DNA from: Acanthopleura granulata
Lineage: Eukaryota; Mollusca; Polyplacophora; Chitonida; Chitonidae
Assembly: GCA_016165875.1 (NCBI GenBank)
Contig: JABBOT010000002.1
Location: 41,363,073 to 41,427,072, forward strand
Direction of reading: 5' to 3'
Length of the DNA stretch: 64,000 nucleotides
Below, piece by piece: positions 47,635-60,860 of this stretch (position 1 is its first letter; every line of letters starts with the position of its first letter). The translations under genes were made by a program, and so were the position numbers. The notes under the pieces are model-generated. The model did no database searches, was not told the DNA's origin, and was given only the letters and a program-made list of their open reading frames with translations.

Positions 47635-49108
47635 TCTGTATATTAAACGACCAGGAATTTCTGTCGAGTTGATTGTATGACTTTAAAGATGACTTTAATT
47701 TCGATTTTGTTTACCGTGCAATTATGAATGGTAGTATCCCAGAAAGCAGTGCAGACAGTTTGTACGGTAACATGACCGTAGGTGACACTATGTCTCACCT
47801 ATATAGTTGCATATGTTAGAGGGTATACTAACATCGACAATTTCAGTCTAATAATAATAATCTATAACTGAAAGTTGCTGTTGAAACTTTTAAGTGAAGG
47901 TTTTACCGTCAAGCGTCTCCATATAATGTGTCTTACAATCTTAGGGTTGAAGATGTATAGCGGTATGTTATGTTAGAGTCTGTGTAAATCCGCTGACGCC
48001 GGGGCCAGGGGCTGCATACACATGGCACAGTTTTAATACCACCGCTGTGTTTGTATGAACAGTTGCAATAAAAGCGTAGCAGAGATACTTTATTCTTACA
48101 TTTGTTTTATAGCAGTATATTGTGTAGTTCAGATATGGGATTTTTAATGTTCAAACTTGAATTGTCGTGGGCTATAAGTTCTGGATTTAACGCATCGGTT
48201 ATTACACACGTGTCTTCGGACATCACTGAAAACTGCTGACTACTTGCACCTCCAGGGAACTATCTTTTGTTGTATATTTTTCAGGAGACTGTGATGCTAA
48301 TTTTTTTAATGAAACTGGTCTTTGGGGATTTGACTTGGGATGTAGTTCTACCAGTTGACGGCCTGAATAATAGTCAGGTACTTCGCTAATTGTCCTCGGC
48401 CCGGAATTGAGCCAATAAGTCCATCAGTGGCTGGTATAGTCCAACAACTCACGACGGCCAAGTCCCGTTCCTCATAGATTTTTTGTTTAACCTAATTCAA
48501 TGTCATATTGAAGATATGATATATTGATATAAAAGATATAAACTACCGTTTAAGTGGAGCGTGTCGATGCATGTCCTTACCGCTACCCTAAGCTGACCCA
48601 GCTTTGAAAAGCGGTCACCCTGGTTACTAGAAGCGAGAGTTCATCTCTTCAAGTATGCCATGCAGTGATGCTTTACGAAATAGGGAGTATGCTAATAATA
48701 GTGTAAGCTGTTTAGAAGAAATGCGTGACAGTCGGGGGGTCGTCAGCCGGTCATTCAAGGCAACAAACAAAGCGGCACACTCTTGTGATTCTTCAGCCAG
48801 CCGAAAGTAAAGCCAATGACTGACAATAACTATGACACCATATTTGACCGAAAGTATACATTCTCTAAACATTTTTGGAAACGATTTGGCAAAGTTTCTG
48901 CAGTGTGTGAGGACAACGGGGTTATAGGTGAAGGATGTCCTGATGAGAGGAGGGGTGGTGGGCGTTGTGGAGGGGGGGTGTTGAAGCTGGATCCATACAA
49001 GTTTCGGACACATATGAAACAGGCAATAGCGCTAAACCAGTTGCACCAGTCTTTTTGTGTGCATGTGTTCCAGTGATATTCTGACTGTTAATATCCACGG
49101 GGCATTAT
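47635..49108. other. Intergenic DNA
   Basis: No convincing gene. An open frame at 48816-49076 and one opposite (48627-49013) overlap each other and resemble nothing known. Confidence 0.5.
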
Positions 49109-49285
49109 GAAGCTAAGTCCTGGCACTGATATGAAGCTAACTCCTGGCACTATTCTGAAGCTACGTTCTGGCGCTATTCCAAAGCTAAGTCCTCTAAGGC
49201 TCCGGTCTGAAACTAAGTCCAGACGCTAATATGGTGCTAAATCCGGACGCTATTCTGAAACTTAAGTCCGGACGCTATTCTGAAT
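49109..49285. repeat. Minisatellite, about 30-bp unit
   Basis: Six units of GAAGCTAAGTCCTGGCACTA and TTCT-like ends, drifting to GGACGCTATTCTGAAACTTA. Confidence 0.85.
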
Positions 49286-49479
49286 GTTTAATGTTCATGG
49301 GCAAATCTTGCCGTGTTTGGACACCAATCTAACTGTTCAAGTCCATGTTTCAATCTGTTACGGACGCTGCGTTCATTTCTGAACACAATATAAGGGATAT
49401 GTATTTCTGAGGCTCTATAGTGTCCATACATGCTGAAGGCCCGAAGTGTAAGTTCAAGTAAGTGTAAGTTTTTCTCCTG

Positions 49480-49585
49480 GACTCTACCCGGTTTTCTCCC
49501 ACCATAATGCTGGCAGCGGTCGTTTAGGTGAAATATTCTTAAGTACGGCGTAAAACAATCATCAAAATAAATAAAATAAATAAAT
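49480..49585 (+). mobile_element. SINE (Meta-like) 3' half
   Basis: GGTTTTCTCCCACCATAATG, GTGAAATATTCTTAAGTACG and an (AAATA)n tail; headless. Confidence 0.85.
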
Positions 49586-49593
49586 ATATTGCT

Positions 49594-49830
49594 CGGGGGG
49601 CTTCCGTGGCCGAAGGGTCAGCGTGCTAACGTAACACCATGTCCCAAGACCAATACGGTTGCTGTGAGTTCGCTGTTTTCCTTTCTGACCGTACTTGGGA
49701 AGGTCTGTCAGCAACCTGCGGATGGTCATGAGTTACCCCGGGTTCTTTTTGGTTTTCTCCTACCATAATACTGGCCATCGTCTTCAGGGTGAAGTATTCT
49801 TGAGTACGGCTTAAACAAATAAATTGTGTG
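49594..49830 (+). mobile_element. tRNA-derived SINE (Meta-like), full length, diverged
   Basis: Starts CGGGGGGCTTCCGTGGCCGA, has CGGTTGCTGTGAGTTCGCTG, TGGGAAGGTCTGTCAGCAAC, CTACCATAATACTGGCCATC and GTGAAGTATTCTTGAGTACG. It begins 9 bp after the previous SINE's A-rich tail, a common target. Confidence 0.88.
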
Positions 49831-51079
49831 TAGTCTTGTTCCAGCATTAATCGACAGATTAGGGTTTGGGAAAAATTCAGCTTAAAGCGATTCTAAAACA
49901 CACTCTAAGACAAATTAAATACGATTCTATTGTGATATGATTGGTAATTTACCATGGAGAGCATTTGTCACGCGCATCTTTTGCTGCATTGGGTGACCAG
50001 AAATGACCAAATATGTTAACAGGGTTTTTTTAATTTCATAATGTAAAATAATCTATTTACATGTACTTAACATTAATAAATTGTTACTGTCGAGATTTAA
50101 TAAGCTCTATAATGATGTTGTTGTTCTATAATGATTTATATTTCCATATCATGTTTATTTATATATTTACCAGGCGGAAGAAGAACGTTGTGTAACTATA
50201 TGGATGTGTTTAGACACGTTATTTGTCATTATTATACAGTTCTGAATAATTTCTCCAGAAACGAAAATATACAGGGTGATATCGTATTAACATTTTCGGT
50301 ATACTTCATAACCTTGCGCTTAGTCAACGATACCTGGAATTATCACACAAAGGCCGGGACTTCAGGTTAGCAATACTCTGCAGAGTCTGAATGTCAGTCT
50401 CATCCAGCTGAGACGCCAAGCTTAGAAGATGGGAATAGCCTTAATACGGCTGAGAAATAAATTCTGAGAAAATACATTCTGAGAAAACGACTAATCAAGG
50501 TGCTTCAGGAAAATCGATGTCACTGTTGTCAAGTACTGCTTCATTCCCAGGACACACTGTCGTTTATTGTGGTCGACCACTTAAACTACGTCAGGTGAAT
50601 TGGCTCGCCAGGACGATATTAGCTGATAGATACTTTATACATGTTCTTGACACTCAGTGACTAAAGTTGTTATTGTCAGCGACTAGACTTATACTGACAA
50701 CATAAAATTGTTTTCGTTTACAGGAAACCAATCTACATGTGTATGTTTTACAAAACAAAGTTACTCAGTTATGTGTGTACTATTGAGAGACATTTCCATT
50801 ATTAATTAACCTCTGAACGGCATTGATTTATTCTGGTCCCCAATGGATGACCATATGTTGACCACTGTTTTGCAGCATGTTTGGTTTCTTCGGGACCTCG
50901 TTAGAGATGAGTTTGTCACACTCATATCAGTCAAAAAGGAGTGTCGTAATGCTCGTTTCCCACCATGCATTATAAGTACTTGAAACACTCCAAGCTGGAA
51001 ACAAAAATGTCGGCCTCTTCATGGGAAGTTAACAGTGGCTTTGAGCCATGGTGTCGACCTATAGCTATCTTTACGAGGC
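49831..51079. other. Intergenic DNA
   Basis: AT-rich; no gene or repeat recognised. Confidence 0.5.
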
Positions 51080-52100
51080 GTCTTTCTTTGCTTAGGTTAC
51101 AATTCGGTTCTCACGCTGTTTATCAGTTAGCCATCCGCCTTCCTCTGCACACACCTTTGGTTGCATTGTGGTTGTCCCGTTGTTTACCAGTTGGCCATCT
51201 GTTTACGTGACGTCTTCCTCTGCTCACATTTTTGGTTAGGCCTACATTGCGGTTGTCACGCTGTTAACCAGTTAGCTGTCTGTTTACGTGACGTCTACCT
51301 CTGCTCACACCTTTGGTCACATTCCGATTGTCACGCTGCTTACCAGTTAGGTAGCTGTTTACGTCAAGCTGATTACCAGTTAGCTGGCTGTTTACGTCAG
51401 CTGTCTACAAGTTGGTTATCTGTTTACGTCAAGCATTCCACTACTTACACACCTTCGTTTATATTAATACAATGGTCACAGCGTTTACCAGAAGCTATAT
51501 ACCTGTTTACGTAGAGTCGTCCTCCAATAATCTTTTACTTACATAACGGTAGTCAAACTTTACAAACCTAACGATCTAATTAGGAGACGTTTTCCTCTGC
51601 CCACATTGCGGTTGTCACACGCATTGTTTACAAGTTAGCTTTTTGGTTTCACCACACCTTCTTTCACATACACTTTTCTTTGCATTATGATTGTATGGTT
51701 TACCAGAAGTTTTGTATCTGTTTACGTGAAATCTTCTTCTATTAATCTTCTGCTTACATCACCATAAATCACACTGTTTATCAGGCTCTATCTGTTTTTC
51801 ATGATGTCTTTTACTACTCTCATTTTCGCTTGTATTATGACGTTCACGCTATTTACTTACAACTTCCTCTAGTTGCACTTTTGTTTACATTATCATATGA
51901 CATATTGTTTATCTAGATACATCTGTTTACCTGACGCCCTTCGCTACTTACGCCATTGCTCTTACATTACGATGATCACAATGTTTAGGCCCACCTATTA
52001 ATATATTTCTTTTTTGTCGTGATGTATTTTTGCACCCATATATACGGTTGTGCACAATGCGTTAGTCATATTGTTTACTTATACATGTAGCTAGCTGTCT
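51080..52100. repeat. Degenerate tandem repeat, roughly 80-bp unit
   Basis: Recurring blocks CACGCTGTTTACCAGTTAGC, ATCTGTTTACGTGACGTCTT and CCTCTGCTCACAC, tightest at 51100-51430 and decaying to 52100. Confidence 0.75.
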
Positions 52101-53690
52101 GTTTATGTGGACCCTGTAAAATTGTCAAATACACTTTTGCTTCCCTGACATCCGCGTCTTCCTCTGTATTTAGACAGACCGATTAACTTTCCACGTAAAA
52201 TGTCAGCTCTCACATGTTACAGTTTTCCGCCGCCTCGTCATTTGGATGTTTTTATGAAATCGGCTTCCTGGAAATGTATAAATCAGACTTTATCCAGGCT
52301 GTTACGTGAATGTGATTATCCCTGGTCAGGCTGAAAGGGGTGGACTTACGCTTGCGGGAACCGCTGTTGCCGTTAAAACCCTTCTTGGAATGGCAAGACC
52401 TACAAGTGACGGCTGCAGTGTTAGAGTCGTGCTGACGGTGACTCTGTAACTGCTCATGTCCTGCATGGTGGACTGGGTACAGAATCATGTACATCTAAGT
52501 CGACCTTCACTTACTGTTTTAATCCTTCATTCCCAGAAAGTCGACCAATCATGCAAAATGTACTGACCGAGATTTTCCCAGTATTCCTGTCTTTTTTATC
52601 TGTCGCCTCGAAAATGAATTTATCTGCACGATTGTTTTAAATCCATAATAGTTTCGGGATCTTTATTGATGGGAGGGGGTGGAGCTGGAGGTGCTGCAAA
52701 CAGTCGGAATAAAAAACTTGGATATGTCCATATTTGTCAGAGGGAGTTTTGCTGTTGACCTGAAATGCCTAAACGCCAAGGCAGCCATATGACCAGGTCT
52801 GCTTACCGTTTTCAGAAGGCCTGTCCGAGTATACATTCAGACACAGTCTCATGGGTGTGCATCCTGCTTACAAGTATGTTTTAATTTTGGCTTTCCCACT
52901 CGTTCGCAATGGCAGAAATAAAGAGCTGATATATGTAATGTAAAAACTGCAAACAGCCAGGTGTTCATTAACCGCAATATTCTCAATACCCCACACGATA
53001 ACTCAACGAAAGCGCAGGTGGCATTTATGTAACATTTTTATATTATATAAATATCAGTATTTGTCAGATCACTAATAGAACCAGCCTGCTGCGAACTGAT
53101 TGGTCGGCAGCGCCTACTTAGCTAGGCCTACAACGGGGTGCATAGCCATATGCCTATATATGATTTTATACACGCTTTTTTTTATCTTTTTTGGGGGGGG
53201 GGGGGTTGGTTTCTTTTTCGCTTGTTCTCCTTTTGACGTTTATTCATGCGTCTTGTCCTATGTAAATATTTTTCAGCAGATTGATCGAGTAGATTTCCAT
53301 GAATTACCTTGATTTCCTTGAAATGTTTTCATAAATGAAATCATTCATCTTTACGACGTCAGTCGGTTATGACAATGCCACATGTAGACTGTACGCCTAT
53401 TTCATTTGAAACTGATGATGTCCTTGTTGTCAAACAGGCCTATGAATAAAATTTGCGGGCTAACAGCCATGATCTAACGCGTGGTTCTCACGGAGCCAGG
53501 TAACTATTCTAGTAACAAACAATAATATAAAACTCCGTAGCAACTTTGTATTGTTACTTGAATGTTTTTCGAGGTTTAAAGAATTTAATTCGAATTAATT
53601 TGAAGCCGGTATGCTCTTCTCCTTGAGAAAAAAAGAGATAGCAATGGTGTAAAAGTTAATACAGCTTAAAATGCAGAGGTTTACTTGTTT
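52101..53690. other. Intergenic DNA
   Basis: A (G)n run of about 14 at 53191-53204 and an unrecognised minus-strand open frame at 52252-52494 are the only notable items. Nothing is assigned. Confidence 0.5.
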
Positions 53691-53714
53691 GTTGAAGAAT
53701 GTACTCGTATGATA

Positions 53715-53717
<3 letters not shown>

Positions 53718-53752
<35 letters not shown>
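53718..53752. repeat. (AT)n microsatellite
   Basis: About 17 uninterrupted AT dinucleotides, directly before the 77-bp array. Confidence 0.95.
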
Positions 53753-53756
<4 letters not shown>

Positions 53757-53761
53757 TCGTA

Positions 53762-54480
53762 TAGAAGATACCCGTATCTACGATGTTTTCACAATGACAC
53801 CCTTCATTACAGCTTCTCACACCACACTGTTCTATTACAGAAGATACTCGTATTTGCGATGATTTTTACAATGACACCCTTCATTACACCTTCTCACACC
53901 ACACTGTTTTATTACAGAAGATACTCGTATTTGCGATGATTTTTACAATGACACCCTTCATTACACCTTCTCACACCACACTGTTTTATTACAGAAGATA
54001 CTCGTATTTGCGATGATTTTTACAATGACGCCCTTCATTACACCTTCTCAGACCACACTGTTCTATTATAGAAGATACTCGTATTTGCGATGATTTTTAC
54101 AATGACGCCCTTCATTACACCTTCTCAGGCCACATTATTCTGGCACAGAAGGTAAATTGCGATGTTTTCGCAATGGTACCCTCATTACACCTTCTTACCA
54201 CATTGTTCTAGTACAGAAGATTCTCGTTTTCGGAATGACAACGTCATTACATCTTCTCACACCGCATTATCCTGGTACAGGAGGTATTCGTGATTTGCGA
54301 TGCTTTCGCAATGATAACCTTAATTACTCCTTCTCACACCACATTATTCCGGTACAGAAGGTCCTCATGTTTGCGATGTTCTCGCCATGGTACCCAATAT
54401 GATACCTCATCAATCCATGCATACTACTGTGGTTTTCGTCTTTGCCTTGTAGCCATTAATGGTACATTGTAGATGTTCAG
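53762..54480. repeat. Minisatellite, 76-77-bp unit
   Basis: Units begin GAAGATACTCGTATTTGCGA and contain TACAATGACACCCTTCATTA and CACACCACACTGTTYTATTA. The first four or five are nearly identical; the rest decay toward 54560. Confidence 0.93.
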
Positions 54481-54679
54481 CATGTTGGCATAAGAGCTCG
54501 GAAGTCCCGTCATTCCTGTGTACACCTCATTCTTCTGTTACGAAAGATACTGCTAGCTGCATTGTTTTCACAATGACAACTGTTTTTAACTCCGCATTCG
54601 CTGTTCGTTCACGTTCAAACATTTCCCTTAGCCTGACAGATAAAAACTATATATTCTAGAATTAAACACATCTATTTTC

Positions 54680-55000
54680 AGTCGCTGTGAGTTCAAGTTG
54701 GTTGCCATGGTAGTTACGTGATCTTAACGTTAATTAAGGCTTCGTGCAAATCGGCTCTGGGCTTACGCCTAGGGAGCCGTCTTTACGTTACGAGTGCGTA
54801 GCAACCATGGCGGCGTAATGCCTACAGTTGAATTGGTAGTTACGTGCTCGTTAGGTGCTCCTGCAAGGGGGCCCAACTCAGGCTGGTTTTCTCTCTGGTC
54901 TTACGTGTGGAGGTCTGACAGCAACCTGCAGAGGGTCGTGGGCCCTGCTCGGGTTACCCCCACCATAAATCTGGCCGCCGTCGTATATGTGAAGTATGTG
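54680..55000 (+). mobile_element. SINE (Meta-like) interrupted by a short foldback insertion
   Basis: Head piece CAGTCGCTGTGAGTTCAAG at 54680 and the remainder from CAACTCAGGCTGGTTTTCTC (about 54870) to GCCGCCGTCGTATATGTGAA are separated by about 170 bp. That spacer has GTTGCCATGG near one end and GCAACCATGG further in, plus GGGCTTACGCCTAGG, so it looks like a small foldback insert. Confidence 0.6.
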
Positions 55001-56494
55001 TGTTGTGGGTGTCTGAGTTCATGCGGGTGCGGGTTTGATTTATGTTTTTGAAAAAATAATTTCTGTATGTTAGAAAAAGAAAATATCTAGATGTTTATTT
55101 ATTTTAACACTGAATGCGAAAAATTAAAATATGCATTCTATGGCGTCGTATTTCTTATTCAATAGTGATGGGCTGTGTCCTTCACGTAACCGGACAATAT
55201 TACCCATCGTAACACAAAAACATGTTGTTTCCAAGTTTGTCACGTTTTGAGGACTTGTAAATCCTCAACGTGAGAACTAAAGATTCAGCTGAGCAGTTTT
55301 TCATCCTCTGAAAGCTGTTCTCTTTTCATCAAGCGCCGATGACTAAATAGTTACGGTGTTCAGTTAATAGTGAATGCATATTATGTGTATCTATTCAGTA
55401 CTTTTTTAATAGGATTGGTATTGAATAAAAAAAATATGCTTGAATATCGCAAGGTTCAACATGCCGAAATTCATACCCCAAAATGCTGACTGTTGCGTGA
55501 ACTGATATGTGAAATAGCTAAACGTTATTCCCCGATTTTGGGGAGCTGTATACAGAACGCTATCTGAGGCACATGTTAATAGGGTTATCAATGACAAGAA
55601 ACAGATTAGTGTTCAGGCCCATTTGAAAGAAATCCTTATCTCATTTAAGTAGATAATGCAAGATTTTGTGTCCCGTTTTAAACTTGCCGTGTACAAGGGC
55701 GTACAATTAGGTTGCCCACAGCTATTTGCTACCCCCATTACCTCAGGTTTTTAAAGGTTTTCACAGCGACATTTTATCAGGTGGCGTGCCATTTAAATAT
55801 TTGAAGTACATTGAATCAGAAAAAAAGGCACAAACACCGCGGTTAGCGGTGGACTGCGTCAGTGACCTTCACACTAGTCTAGTGATTACAGACAGTTCTC
55901 GGTAATAGAAGCCTGCCTGGCAAGAATGTTATGCTACTCACGTGACACAAACTATTATTAGGCTTCCTTACCTTCGCTCCCATATAAGGCATATATAATG
56001 AAATTCTTTACCCATTTAAAGAGGATGGACCATAGCCAATATCTACAAGAGTTGCCTTCAAATAAAACGTATATGACCTCGATTGCACCCCCTTCCCTCA
56101 GGTGAGTGGTATCGAGAGGGTCTTGGGAACATGAAACACACATACAGTCACACGATTCAAGGAATCCCTGCCCCCCTTCCCCCATTCCCATTAAGTAGAG
56201 GGGGATACACATATGGAGTCCTTGAAAGAGAGACACACTTTTTGTTGAACTGAAAACAATACGGCATCAGATTGAGTTTTATGTTTGTTCTAAGAACGGG
56301 AAGGCTAATCCTGCTTCCTGTCCTGTGTACAGAACTCATATCCTGACATTAACTTAGAGAATACACAAGGTGTTCACTGATTTTGTATAACTATATACAA
56401 TATGAAAATCAAATTGTTTAATTAAGATTTGAAGGTCACCACATTACAGACATACACTGGAATTAAAATTTGATATTCCATGCACAAGGTTGAC
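55001..56494. other. Intergenic DNA
   Basis: No gene or named repeat recognised. Confidence 0.5.
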
Positions 56495-56850
56495 CGATTC
56501 GGTGACCTAGGCGCTAGAACGTTCGCCTCGAGGTCGGGTCATACCAAATACTTTGAAAATGGTACTTGTTGCTGCCTCGCTTGGCGCTGTACGCTGAGAG
56601 GTTAGAGCAAGGAAACAGGATTGGTCTTCCCGGTGTCACTATAATGTTACTCGGTGGTGTCTTGCCTGGTGTCATCGGCATGGTGCTCCAGTGACGGCAG
56701 CAAATGTATTGGCAGCATGGACTGGCACTGCCAGAAGAAGACACAATATATACACATGGGCCTCTACAAAGGGACACCTCGTCGTCATGTGACTGAAAAC
56801 TTCTTGCGTATACCACATAGAAACCTAAACATACCCATACATTACCAGTT
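56495..56850 (+). mobile_element. Second SINE family, copy 2, with tRNA-like head
   Basis: Starts GATTCGGTGACCTAGGCGCT then AGAACGTTCGCCTCGAGGTC, a tRNA-like head, followed by the body shared with 6068-6376 (GGTCATACC, AAATGGTACTTGTTGCTG, GAGCAAGGAAACAGG, AGAAGACACAATATA). The 3' end has decayed. Confidence 0.7.
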
Positions 56851-57009
56851 TGAACTGTCTAGATATCAACGTTTACACATGTATTCCTTTTTAGCCGCAA
56901 ACTTACGATTGGTAAATAACGCTCACACACCCTCGAGGCGAATATGGAGGATTTCCTTCTGCTAAAGTTAGCTAATTAAAATACTTAATTAAAACGCGTC
57001 TTACTGTTT

Positions 57010-57236
57010 GGTCGGTGGCCTCCGTGGCTCACCTGATTAGCGTGCTATGTGGTCGCTGTGAGTTCAAGTTCAGCTCATGCTGGCTTTCTCTCCTGCCTTA
57101 CGTGGGAAGGTCTGCCATCAACCTGCGGATGGTCGTGGGTTTTCTGCCCAGTTTTCTTCCACCATAATGCTAGCCGCCGTGGTATAAGTGAAACATTTTT
57201 GAATACGGCGTAAATACCAATCAAATAAATAAATAC
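57010..57236 (+). mobile_element. tRNA-derived SINE (Meta-like), full length
   Basis: GGTGGCCTCCGTGGCTCACC, TGGTCGCTGTGAGTTCAAGT, GGGAAGGTCTGCCATCAACC, CACCATAATGCTAGCCGCCG and ACCAATCAAATAAATAAATA. Part of the spacer between box A and box B is missing compared with 62140-62418. Confidence 0.9.
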
Positions 57237-57419
57237 TGTTTGGTCTTCCGTCACAGGGGTAGATCACTGATCCTACTTTCTATAGGGAAGTGGACATTTG
57301 CCTTAGGAGCGCAGGATCACCCGTTCTGACTGTTGGTGGAACCATGGCAACACTGGGCGGTTGACGGTGGTCGTGCGGCCGCGTGCGCAATCTAGCGTTC
57401 GTTGAAGGCTATTAGTCTT

Positions 57420-57525
57420 TCCCGTGAGCATTCCTGTTTTCTCATCCATGAAACTGACCGCCTTCTTAGAAGTGACAAGTTCTTGGGTACCAGAATGACG
57501 TTAAACAACAACCAATAAGCCAGGT
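57420..57525 (+). mobile_element. SINE of a third family, 3' portion
   Basis: GTTTTCTCATCCATGAAACT, GACCGCCTTCTTAGAAGTGA and AATGACGTTAAACAACAACC. It ends like 39160-39215. Confidence 0.5.
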
Positions 57526-59599
57526 AGCGGTCTCGAGTTGCGAATAACTGAACATGGGCAGAACACGTCATACGGTAGACAAACTAAAGCACATGGCCAT
57601 TCATGTCTATCTCTTGATATAACAGACTTTGGCAACGGCCCAGTGTAGAGCTCAGGTCTAATTTCTTTTTCTGAGTTTTTTTACAGAGTTTCCCACTTGA
57701 AACATTCCTAGAGCCCACGCATAGTCTCATATATCACACAGACACACACAATGCACGAAATGGGCTGAATTGTGTGTGACTGCCTACGGTTACAATGCCT
57801 TTAACACAGCCACGAGGGTCTGTTTATCTACCAGCGAAGGAAGTCCGCTCATGCTCAGTCGAAACAGCTATCAGGCTTATTAAATGAAATTGTATTGCCA
57901 TTCAGTTTTGTAGTTGTATAGTTGTTAGAGCAACAAGGCAGCATTTGCCGACTCCTCCACTTGGGTGGGTTCAGGTGGGTGAGTGGGTAGGTTGTTTGTG
58001 GAAACAGGAAGGGTTTCAATCGCCATCCACCTATCGGGACCATATCAAATCTCATGAAAACGGACACAAGCACGCGCGAACACGAGAACACGCAACCCAT
58101 ACCGCAAGAGCGCAAAGAGTGAAAAAAAATCACTCAAAGTTGTGGCAAATTTTCACTTGCCTCAAAGTCGTGCTTGCACCTGGAAAAAACAAGTACGAAA
58201 ACTCTGGCGAAACACAAATATTCCGAAGATATGTGCAAACTCCTCTTGGGAAAAATGCACGAAAAACACATACCCGCATTATGAGCAGCCTATTTGTGCA
58301 TTTTCGCGCTTTTCTGACGTGTACGCAAGATTTGAAAATGTATTCAATAACTGAATAAAAAAGGTTACTTCAATTCATTTATTGGATATAAATATATGTC
58401 GTTAGGATATTTAAATTATGCATCACTTTGAATCATGGAAACATCTTTTTCGAAATGAGACCTGGAAACCTACAGCAGTCAAAATAACCTTACAGCATCT
58501 TGCATCTGGGAAAGGTGACAATAGCCAAACAGAAGACGCCTAACATCTTTGGCTGATGAGTAAGTCCACAAAGATGGCACTAAATGTCTCTTTAGAAACA
58601 TATACATCATTCATGGGGAGCTCCAACTCTAATCTTAGGAAAGTGACCATTTGTAGTTATCCTGACAAGACAACACCAGAAATGGCGGGCTTTCTCGTTA
58701 TGTTGTTCTCGATTTACTGATGCCGTGACAAATAGACAATCAGAACTGAATAAGAAACATGACATGATAGAACTTATATTTTTATCCAATTTTAAATTAA
58801 TTGTATGCTACAAATTTCATTTCTTATGCAAAAATTGAAATTACTTTATTTAGAAATAGAATTAAGTACTACTTGTCCAATGACGGATTAACATTGTGTA
58901 ATCTAACCGATACAGTTACTTTAATAGCTCACACTAATCTGCAGTGTACAACTTATTTAAGAGCAAAAGTCCCAAACGGCAAGAGAGTACTTTTGAGCTT
59001 AGCAATATTCCAAAATTATCAACGGTGAAGGTGATGATTGTGTCCAGCAATTGACTTACTGACGGCCTCTATTTCAACATCCGCTTCCTTTTAAGAGCAA
59101 TTCGTGTATGTTCTTTTGTGAATTTATTGTTCGTGAGCAAATGACATCCGCTTATTTCATCGTCTATTTCATTTCCAAAGCGATATGTTCTTTTCCTGAA
59201 ATCATTATCGTGAGAAAACGATTATAGAGATCCTTTTGTGAAATCTAATGTGAAACGACATCGGTTTATTTGAGCAGTCATTTCCTTTGTGTACTATATA
59301 ACCTTTGTAAGTAGAAATTATTCCGCTCTTTTCTCATCTCCTCCAGGTCATTCTTAACACATTACACAACATATATAATGCTCTATTATACGTGTCAACT
59401 GTATGGCGGTTAAATATAACAGTTCTTGGTACACAGCCAATACTGGAGGGGGATTTTCTCTGGTAACTGCGCAAAAAGAGTCAGCTCCGGTACCATACAG
59501 CTTAAACGGCAAATATGCTAAATAAGGCCATCATGCTTTAAAAAATAAGTGTGTTATTTCAAGCAATAAGTGTAGACTGATAATTAAACCACATAAACC
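57526..59599. other. Intergenic DNA
   Basis: A 137-codon open frame (57945-58358) has low-complexity His/Arg content and no family resemblance. Nothing else is recognised. Confidence 0.5.
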
Positions 59600-60860
59600 T
59601 TCCGCCAAGTTTTTTGCCATCGTTCACACCTAGCTATTACAATTATGGCTTATGCCTAGCTATTACAATCATCACTCACGCCTAACTATTACAGTTATCA
59701 CTTATGTATAGCTGTTACAGTCACCGCTCACGTCTAGCTATTACAGTCATCACTCACGCCTAGCTATCACAATTATCGCTCAGGCTAGCTACTACAGTCA
59801 TCACTCACACCTAGCTATCACACATTATCTCGTATGCCTAGCTATTACAGTCATCGCTCACGCCTAGCCATTATAATTATAGATATTATAATTACAGATA
59901 TGCCTAGCTATTACAGTCATCACTCACGGCTGGCTGTTACAATTATCGCTTATGTCTAGTTATCACAGTCAGCACTCACGCCTAGCTATTAGAATCATCG
60001 CTTATGCCCAGTTATTAGTCATCACTCACGCCTAGATATTACAATCATCGCTTTTGCCTAGCTATCACAGTCATCACTCAGGCCTAGCTATTACTATTAT
60101 CGTTTAAGGGCCACTAATACAGTCATCACTCACGTCTAGCTATCACAATTATCGGTTTTGCCTATCTATTACAGTCATTACTCACGCCTAGCTATCACAT
60201 TCATCGCTCACGCCTAGCTATTACAATTATCACTTATGCTTAGCTATTACAGTCATTACTCACGCCACGTTATTACAATCATACCTCATGTCAAGCTATT
60301 ACTGACGTTGTTCACACCTCGGTATTACCGTCATCGATTATAACAAGCTATTACAGTTATCACTCATGAAAAACTACTCCAGATGTCGCTCATGGCAAGC
60401 TATTACTGACGTTGCTCAGTCATCAGGTTCTCGCAAAATTTTACAGACATCCTTTATGTGAAGCTAACATACACATCACCAACGCCAAGTTACTACTGCA
60501 TGCCAAGTTATGACAGCCATCGCTTTTGTCATGCAATTACAGACGTTGTTATTACAGGTATCGCTCAAGCTAAGTTATGACAGACATCGCTCTGGCCACA
60601 ATATTACGGACGTCGCCCACGAAAAGTTATTACAAACATCGCTATCGTAAAAATATTACAGACATCGTTCACACCAAGTTATTACAGTTATTACAGGTTA
60701 TTACCGACATTGCTCACGCAACGTTATTGACGTCAGGTACGCAAGTTTTTAGACATTACTTATGCCAAGCTATCACAGATATCGCTCATGCTAATCTATT
60801 ACAGACATCGCTGACGTCAAGTTATTACAGGCACCGCCAAGCTACACGCATTACACATAT
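59600..60860. repeat. Long degenerate minisatellite, about 30-bp unit
   Basis: Some 40 units of CGCCTAGCTATTACAGTCAT plus CACTCA or CGCTTA. The first 700 bp keep CCTAGCTATTAC; later units change to CAAGTTATTACAGACATCGC. Confidence 0.93.

Noticed and set aside
48816..49076. 86-codon frame with a Gly/Arg-rich middle
   Set aside because: Overlaps an equally long frame on the other strand; the Gly/Arg part comes from a G-rich tract.
52252..52494. 80-codon minus-strand frame with CRSC and a GCAAGCGTAAGT donor-like site
   Set aside because: Looks somewhat exon-like, but no acceptor, neighbouring exon or family could be found; worth only an RNA-seq check.
57945..58358. 137-codon open frame
   Set aside because: Low-complexity His/Arg content, no homology and no promoter or splice context.
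59600..60860. CRISPR-like array
   Set aside because: Units are contiguous and degenerate with no unique spacers, and the DNA is animal.
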